Assembly: GCA_026745465.1 (NCBI GenBank)
Contig: JACYXH010000429.1
Span: 2,690,389 to 2,754,388, forward strand
From: Lota lota
Taxonomy: Eukaryota > Chordata > Actinopteri > Gadiformes > Lotidae
Reading direction: 5' to 3'
Length of the DNA: 64,000 nt
Shown: positions 56,668 through 64,000 of the stretch, piece after piece
How positions within the stretch are numbered: the first letter of the stretch is position 1
Layout of the letters: the number at the start of each line of letters is the position of its first letter
Notes under the pieces: model-generated
The model's database searches: none
What the model was told of the DNA's origin: nothing
The model's input: the letters and a program-made list of their open reading frames with translations, nothing else
Made by a program: the position numbers and the translations under genes

Positions 56668-56786
56668 CAATGAGATGTGTGAAGTCCACATCCAGTCTCC
56701 GGCTGTAGCCAAAGTCAGGGTCCATCCCGCTGCGATGCAGCACCACCTGGGACACGCATTCCTCCAGGATCTTGTAATACTGAGGT
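56668..56786 (-). CDS. diaph2: diaph2 exon: dimerisation region
   Basis: This 119-nt exon follows a CCTGCCCTGCAG acceptor. Its first base completes the Arg codon from the previous exon. It then encodes 39 residues, PQYYKILEECVSQVVLHRSG followed by the MDPDF...RRLDVDFTHLI segment, and ends in phase 1 (G) before a GTATGG donor. The segment is highly conserved in mDia formins and belongs to the helical dimerisation region between FH3 and the coiled coil. A long TG microsatellite starts about 20 bp inside the downstream intron (56647 down to 56561), very close to the donor. No frameshift or stop is seen in the exon. Confidence 0.93.
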
Positions 56787-57967
56787 CTGCAGGGCAGGAG
56801 GCAGAACAATTACACTCAAGCCTGAGCCGGATGAGTGACACAAACTCCACCAGGCTAATTAAGCACAAATGATTCCCATATCCGACCCAGAGGTCACTAA
56901 ATGCCATTTTCAAAGGTTGCTTCTGCCGAGACGAACAGGTACACTATCGCTTCTCTTTGCCCTAATCGTGAAACGAGCGGATTAATAGGCTGCGCGGAGC
57001 GGCAAGGCTCCGTGACTCGGTTCGTCTTTCCGTTGACAGGCGGAGGCTCGGGACATGCTTGGCCTGCTGCCCCGTTTCACAATCTCTTCCCTTGCTAATT
57101 AGAGCAAACCTAAACGTTAGCAATGCAAATCCCGCCAATTTAACGTGTGTAATTGAAATGCAACAGAAAAAAACAAGCCCAGATTGACGCGATGGCACGC
57201 GAGGCGTCCAGATCGACCTGTAACCGTTGTTCCGCTAGGCTGGCGTGTGTGACCTTTTCTTGGTTATATTATCAACTTTAATTGCAAGTGACATTTGGAG
57301 AACACAACGTCAAGCTCAGCTTGAGTTTCACACCGGCAAGTAGTTGTGCCGTGAAGGGGACCTTGACGGGCAAAAAGTAGTCCATTTTGACTTCTCACTG
57401 ACTGCTTGAGGGCCAATGAGATGCCCGCGCATCTCCTCGCTTTCTCTACTGCTTCTTCATCTGCTTGTCAGCGGTTACAAACACAGCCACAGGCCTTTTT
57501 TTGCAAACTGCCATAGCGTAGGTTTAGTTCACAGGCACATGTTTGACTTTAATAGCATGATGACATCGCCTGTATCAGTGGCTGCATCAGCTCTCTGCAA
57601 GGGGAATGTAATGCCCAATGCTTTCCTTTCAAATAATTTAAAAAAAAATCTGAATGTTTTCTTTTACAGAAGCTCAAAAGAGTTATATGATATAGCACTG
57701 GTGAGGGTAAGGAAAGGCATCTTCTAATCCGGTGTAGCCTGTGAACGACTAGCGGAACAACTTGAACTCAACTAAAACCTCCGGGATGTCAACACAAGCT
57801 AAACTCAATGGTAGGTGGAAAGGGAAATCATACGAATGGGGGAGATTTGAAAATGATTCGGTGCCAAAGCGAATAAAAATATATCGCCAATAACGCGCGT
57901 TGTTTTGATAGCATGAAACACCATGTGTCTAAGCTTTAGCGGTTGGATTCTCCCACACATATTGGGA

Positions 57968-58162
57968 GCAGGCGAAATAGAAAGAGATAGAGCAAGAGAG
58001 GGAGGAGATGGAGTGAGAGAGAGGGCAAGAGAGGGAGAAGATGGAGTGTGAGAGAGAGGGCAAGAGAGGGAGAAGATGGAGTGTGAGAGAGAGAGAGTGG
58101 GAGGAGATGAGTGAGAGAGGGCAAGAGAGGGAGTGAGAGAGGGCAAGAGAGGGAGAGAGAGA

Positions 58163-58196
<34 letters not shown>

Positions 58197-58217
58197 ATGA
58201 GAGAGAGAGAGAGAGAG
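57968..58217 (+). repeat. GA-rich tandem array, about 38-bp unit
   Basis: Three to four copies of a GGGCAAGAGAGGGAGAAGAT-containing unit, then GAGTGA repeats and a short pure GA run up to the inverted 113-bp unit. Confidence 0.92.
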
Positions 58218-58330
58218 AGCATGGCTTAAGCGTCGCGGCATCCAGCTTACAACTGTCACCAATGTACACCACATTATTATCGCAATAAGCCGCCCTATTT
58301 TCCCTGAATCCTCCGTCCTCCACCACTGCC
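58218..58330 (-). repeat. 113-bp unit, copy 2 (inverted)
   Basis: This is an inverted, nearly identical copy of 45803-45915 (one visible mismatch, ATGCCG versus ATGCCA in unit orientation). It also runs into a CT tract on the same side, but beyond GGCAGTGG the sequence differs, so the homology stops sharply there. Confidence 0.95.
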
Positions 58331-60568
58331 AAACAGATCGGCGCCGGGTGGAGATAACTGTGTAGGGAGGGAATGACCCAGAACTGTCAGGGCCCGATCC
58401 ACAGTGGGCAGGGCTGGGCTCCACAAGCCAACATATGTCCCCTTCATCGCATCCCCACCTCCTCTCTCTCTATTTTACTCTGGCACCTTGGTCCTCCACC
58501 ACCAGCTCCACCAGCACTATGGAGAGTGGTGGCGGTTCAACAGAGTCCCCGTCACTTGATCCAGCCCTGCTCCACATAACCAGTGTAATCCCCATATCGC
58601 CCGGCTCCAAAAGGGGCGATCTGCTCTAAATTTACTGCGCTTGATGTGCTCCCATTCGTTAGGGCTTGCACTGAGAGATTAATTACCAAAAAAATAAAAA
58701 ATAAATAACAAGTTTCAAACTGCTTCAGAAGGAGGAGCACTATGACAATTTATGCAGTTTTTTTTTCAAGAAGTGGTGTTAGTCAGAAAATGTTAAAGTA
58801 GAACATATTGAGTAATATCTGGACTGGAGCATGTGATGAATTACTGTTAATACGAGCTTGTAGCAATATTAATGTGAACTACTAACGAGAAGCTGCATCT
58901 CGCCCCAAATTCCACTCTTCTGCTAACACTGCAAGAGTGTGAGTATGCGTGACATTAGAAATGACATTATCACAACAAATAATAACATGGATTCATTTAA
59001 CATTGAGTTGACCATTTTATACACACTTTCTTTAGAAAGAGAATTAATGACAAGCTGATAAAAAAATGTATAAAGAACCCCGATGACAACGCTGCACTAC
59101 ATTCCACGACATAAACCTTTGAAACAACGTCTAATCGTCTCGTGGGACTGGTGGAGGCACGACTCGCTCCGGGTAACCCTTTGATCAGTAAGTCATCGGA
59201 AACACCTATGACCGGATCTCTTGCCTTCCTCTGATTCAACCTGACAAGCCAACGACGGCGCCACCAGCACACCCCTCTCCTGTCACACACCTCCCTTGAG
59301 CTCACGAGAGAGGGTCATTAAAGACAAAAATAACTCCCAGATTGGCTGCTATAATCCATGCCGTTAGCTTCTCTCCTTCGCACGGCAACCAGAGGCAGGA
59401 AGGAAGAAGTTCAAAGATCAATACGTCATAGATCATCAAGTAAGTCGCACGGCACACGAATGACTGTGGCCCTGCATAAGGTAACCCAAGCCCATCCCGG
59501 CACAGCTGTGATGTATGGATGTATTCATATGCGGATATACGCCTCGTTCAGAACGCATCAGAGTTCCCAGTATATGGGTTTATGTGCCTGCCTTTTTCAC
59601 CACTCTGGAAACTGTGAAAGTTAAAAACCTCATCCATTTTCATGAACAGCGGTATTGACCCAGCGTTCCTCTCTAACTTGTCTTGCTTTATTTTCTCCCC
59701 GGTCCTCAAGTGGGTGCCAGGGACAGTAGTGCTGAGGTAGACGTGGCTGTTCTGCTGTTCGCTGCTTAATGTGACTTCTATTTTTCACTTTATTGTGCTA
59801 TATGGGGGATGAATTATTCATTACAGTAAAAGAGCAGCGACTTTGACGATGACAAATTCATCACGCCGCAGTCATCTTCCAATCCTTCCCTCATCTAACG
59901 ATCTTTTACTATCTTTGCATTTTTTTTTAAAATATCTTATTTATGAGAATAAGCCCGGCAAAGCAGGGGAATTTATTAATGCCGTCTTGTTGAGACACAC
60001 GGAGGCCTTTCTCTCTTCAGTGATTGACATGTTTGAATTTCAGCTGGAGGGTGAACAAATATTTGAAATAATCAGCTTTTTTCTGTTTTCATAGGAAACA
60101 ACATGAATGGGCACAAGAAGTATTGGAAATGAGTCTAACGACGGCATGTGCACCTGTTGAACCCATTTGAACTTAAAATGACAACATAATCACTGACACC
60201 AACAAAATAGGTATCCAGGAATGTCACCATATTTATAAGAAATGTACTTATGGGAGGCTTCGGAAGAAGTTGGAGGTTATGTGGCTTGAGAAAAAAAGCA
60301 TGTCAGCTCATTGCAGAGTGGTTGCTTCATACGAAAAAAAAAAAAAAAACCTAATCAAAAAGATATAACATCTTCGACTCTGCCTTTCGTGGGCATGGCA
60401 TAACACTTTGGCTGAAGCGTCTGCCCATCAGCAAGGTCGGGATTTCACTCCGAACCGATTTGAGGTTTGGGGCTTAAAGCCAGGCCAAAGGGCACCAGGC
60501 ACACGCGTCGGTCTCATAGCGGATGGACAGACAGGGGTGTGCGTGTGTGTGAGGACAGACAGAGCTCA

Positions 60569-60727
<159 letters not shown>

Positions 60728-61429
60728 TTATAACACTTTGAAATCACTGTGTTCAAATGACTGATGAGTTTGACGGCTCCGATCATTACAGTTTACTTCG
60801 AACATAGCGGCCATGTGATTGTTCGCTGATGCAGCTCTAGTAATGCATTGGGGGTGAGTGTATCTGAGGACCGTTAAAGCGAACCCAATCAATCGAGTAT
60901 TCTGACAAGTGGGAGCGTAAATGAGCCAAGGTATACAGGAGTGCTGCTTTGGTCAAGGAAACAATAGGTTAACATGTCACTCTGAACTCAACTCTGTTGA
61001 ACCCTGTTGAAGAAAATCCAGGTTAATAATAATGGGAAGAGTAGGACATACCACCAGGATGCTTTCATGGGCTTTAGACTTCATTTCCCTACCTCAGAGA
61101 TAGCTACATTCGTAGATTACTGTTTTATAAATTGGTTGTTAGATAGATGGGTTCTGTTGTGTTAACAGAACAGGGAAATTACATAGGAATATCATTTCTC
61201 TAAATAAATATATTCTTAGCTATTGTATATATGTATTGATTGAGGACTGAAGTAATTACTTTTTTATTATTATAAATGGCTCAAAATATATATTTAATTT
61301 GTTTGTCTCTCCTGGGAATAAACTCAGCAGACAAACGTCAACAATAACAACAAGCAAAAAAGCTTTTTAAATATGAACTCATGTAGGAACGCATCAGATG
61401 AGGGTGTGTGCATGTACATGGTTAAGTGT

Positions 61430-61443
<14 letters not shown>

Positions 61444-61460
<17 letters not shown>

Positions 61461-61469
61461 GGGGGGGGG
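61444..61469 (+). repeat. Homopolymer G26
   Basis: Twenty-six G directly after a TG run (61427-61443). Confidence 0.97.
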
Positions 61470-61816
61470 TACTTTGTAAAGCTGGGACCGATAAAAACTT
61501 GATTAGCCCCCCACAATTATTAATTGCAGCTTTTGGCAATTTGTGCCAATATAGCTATACACTATAATGAGTAATACAGTTATTCCCCTTGTTGGATAGG
61601 CCAGCTACTAGTTTATATGAAAATAATTACATATACATTTCAAATGCAATTATATACAATGGCCAAATTATCATATAGCCAGCATAACAAATGTATTACA
61701 ACAGTACTAAAGTTTTACACTGTATTTGTGCTGATCTCAACAGACATAGTCCCCCCCCCCATCTTCCCGACATTGTATTACACACACACAACCACACACT
61801 AACACCCACACCAACA

Positions 61817-61820
<4 letters not shown>

Positions 61821-61886
<66 letters not shown>
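61821..61886 (+). repeat. CA microsatellite, 33 units
   Basis: Perfect CA tract, preceded by irregular CA-rich sequence from 61780 and a short C run (61751-61760). Confidence 0.97.
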
Positions 61887-61887
<1 letters not shown>

Positions 61888-62089
61888 CAATCCCATTCTG
61901 CAGGTAATTGAGTTTGAAGAATCACAAATTGGAGACACTGAAAGAACAAAAGGTTTTCGGCGTATTTGTTTACAAAGTTGTAAAATAAATCCAACCAGTG
62001 TAAAAATACGGACTCAAGATTGCATCCGAAGGGTGATTTTGTGATTCTAATTTTTTTTTAATGCCATAGCTAAATAAATAAAAACTGGC

Positions 62090-62475
62090 GGTGAACACTT
62101 TAATAAAGGATCATTTCAGAATTTTTCAACCTGGACCCTATTTTTCCATCATTTTGAGTTTAGGGACTTGTGTGTTCAACCATTTTTGAAAACGGTCTAG
62201 TATTGAGTGAGAACGCTGCAGCCGTAATCCACGACGCGGGCTGCAATGTAATCGTCTGGGGCAACAGTGGCCCATCAATGCACGTCCTCTTAAAGTGATT
62301 GTTTTTGCCACTGACATGCTTAAATAGTGTCTGACAACACTATGGAAAGGAGCCTTACAGAGAAACTATACATTTCTTTACCTTTCACTTGATCCGGTCG
62401 GTTCGTTATTGTGTCTAACCAAGTGTCGCTCAAGGAGAGGTCTCGCTCTGAAATCTTGTTGTTGCAGGAAATCTC
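62090..62475. mobile_element. Possible dispersed DNA-transposon fragment
   Basis: The block contains TATTGAGTGAGAACGCTGCA, AACAGTGGCCCATCAATGCA, ACTTGATCCGGTCGG and GGAGAGGTCTCGCTCTG, which I recognise as resembling a repeat found in many fish genes' flanks. I cannot name the family or see its ends. Confidence 0.4.
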
Positions 62476-63183
62476 AGCCCTTCTTCACCCAAATCTTTAT
62501 AACCCTAAGCTACGCTTTCTGTAGTCCAACACAACAAACAACTAGTGGTGCACAAAGTACTAGAAAGTCACATTGAGTACACATACAGATTTCTTACTTG
62601 AAGGATATTCTGGTTAAAGTCATCCGTAGAATCCTTATACTTTAAGACTGTTTAGTGCTTTCCTATTAACTTCAACAATCACCGCAATTAAACACTTTAT
62701 CCAAATTGCCTTTTCCTTTTTTATACTGTGAATTGAGAAAACAGACTGTGCCAAACCATATAGTTCTAATAACACTGTAATACCCCCCGTGTTGCGTGAC
62801 TGGGGATCCCAAGAGAATCACCAGCCATGGGAGATGCAATTACGGCCATAACGGTCGGACTTGAGATGAGGACATAAAAATAGTCCCAGGCTGTAGGAAG
62901 GAAATCAACTGAAAAACACTAGTCCAACCATTCCACGTTCCCCAGTAACCTACCTTCAACATAACACATGTAGAACAGTGACAATCTACTAGACGGCTTA
63001 TGTTTGGTCTACTTTCTCACTTTATTTTTTGTTCCCTGTAACCCTCTTGCTCTCCCCTCCTCATGAATAAACATGAGACAGAGAGATGGAGACCAGTCAG
63101 CAGCCGGGTCAATCAATCACCCTTCCACAACTCATCCATATTCATGAGTGGCCTGGAGTCACCTCTTCAGCACCTGGACACAT

Positions 63184-63395
<212 letters not shown>

Positions 63396-63520
63396 ACCTG
63401 GCGCTACCCTGCTCTCTCAATATTCATGAGCTGCCAGGAGAAACAAGACACATCTGCACTGCTCAGGAATTAGAGGAGCTACTATCTACGACAGGATATG
63501 ACGCAGGCCCAGGTCCCTGT

Positions 63521-63804
63521 ACCTGTGTGTGTGTGTGTGTGTGTGGCTTTGAGCTTGCCTGCATTTGTTTGTATATGTGTTTCAGCGCCTGTGTGTGTGT
63601 GTGTGTGTGTATCTGTGAGTGTGTGTACTCGCCTGCATTTGTGTGTATATGTGCCTGTGTTTGTGTGTGTGTGTTGGTGAGTGTGTGCATCTGTGCACGT
63701 TGTGTGCTTGCCTGCATATGTGCGTATATGTGAGCATCTATGCCTGTGTGTCTGTGTATATGTATGTGTGTGTGAGTGCGTGTGTGTGTGTTTGTGTGTG
63801 TGCA
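63521..63804 (+). repeat. TG-rich imperfect minisatellite
   Basis: Alternating TG runs and TGCCTGCATTTGTTTGTATA-like words repeated three times (near 63557, 63631 and 63708) at about 75-bp spacing. Confidence 0.9.
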
Positions 63805-64000
63805 CCGTGTGTTGATGGTCGACTGGGGAAGCAGAGAGGACTAAGGGGATCTAGAGCATTCACATCATGCTCCGAGCTTTCAGATCAATACCATATTGTC
63901 CTTGGAAACAAACATTGGGCCCTCTCATTTGTGAACCTGCTGAAGCACATCATTAATCCAGGTGCACTATTTTCTCTCTCCATCTAACTCTCTCTCTCAC

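Noticed and set aside
62600..62607. ATATCCTT on the minus strand, a possible U12 AT-AC donor for the upstream intron
   Set aside because: The sequence before it has an in-frame stop in the required phase and does not resemble the expected formin residues, so it is probably chance.

Overview
The window looks like teleost fish nuclear DNA. It is dominated by introns, has vertebrate GT-AG exon structure, is unusually dense in long AC/AG/AT microsatellites and homopolymer G tracts, and carries fish-type transposon remnants (a BEL/Pao LTR element, hAT-like and TTAA-flanked MITEs). The microsatellite load recalls gadiform (cod-like) genomes, but that is only an inference; nothing here fixes the species.

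The only protein-coding gene I can support is a diaphanous-related formin on the minus strand, best matched to DIAPH2. Six consecutive exons lie between 60686 and 39584 and splice in consistent phase: the end of the FH3/dimerisation region (60686-60570, 56786-56668, 54216-54152), the coiled coil (52875-52771), the FH1 proline-rich segment (44173-43820) and the start of FH2 (39698-39584). The N-terminal exons lie beyond the right edge. The rest of FH2 and the DAD tail were not found and must lie beyond the left edge, so positions 1-39583 would be one very long intron.

Layout: 1-20 kb is intronic with microsatellites, small hairpins and a few interspersed-repeat remnants. 20.8-21.8 kb is a 51-bp minisatellite that is open in frame on both strands. 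26.2-30.3 kb is an internally deleted BEL/Pao retrotransposon with two LTRs, the 5' one carrying a nested MITE. 34.6-35.3 kb is a TTAA-flanked MITE. 37.1-38.8 kb holds fold-back elements. 39.6-60.7 kb is the formin exon cluster. 60.7-64 kb is an upstream intron ending in microsatellites.

Points worth a second look: the 60.57-60.69 kb exon appears to be preceded by a U12-type AT-AC intron end; the FH1 exon acceptor follows a perfect CT tract of about 82 units that leaves about 215 nt without an AG; and a nearly identical 113-bp unit attached to CT/GA microsatellites occurs in inverted orientation in two introns of the gene (45.8 and 58.2 kb), where it could pair in the pre-mRNA across three exons. 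I see no prokaryotic-type system, CRISPR array, tRNA or rRNA.
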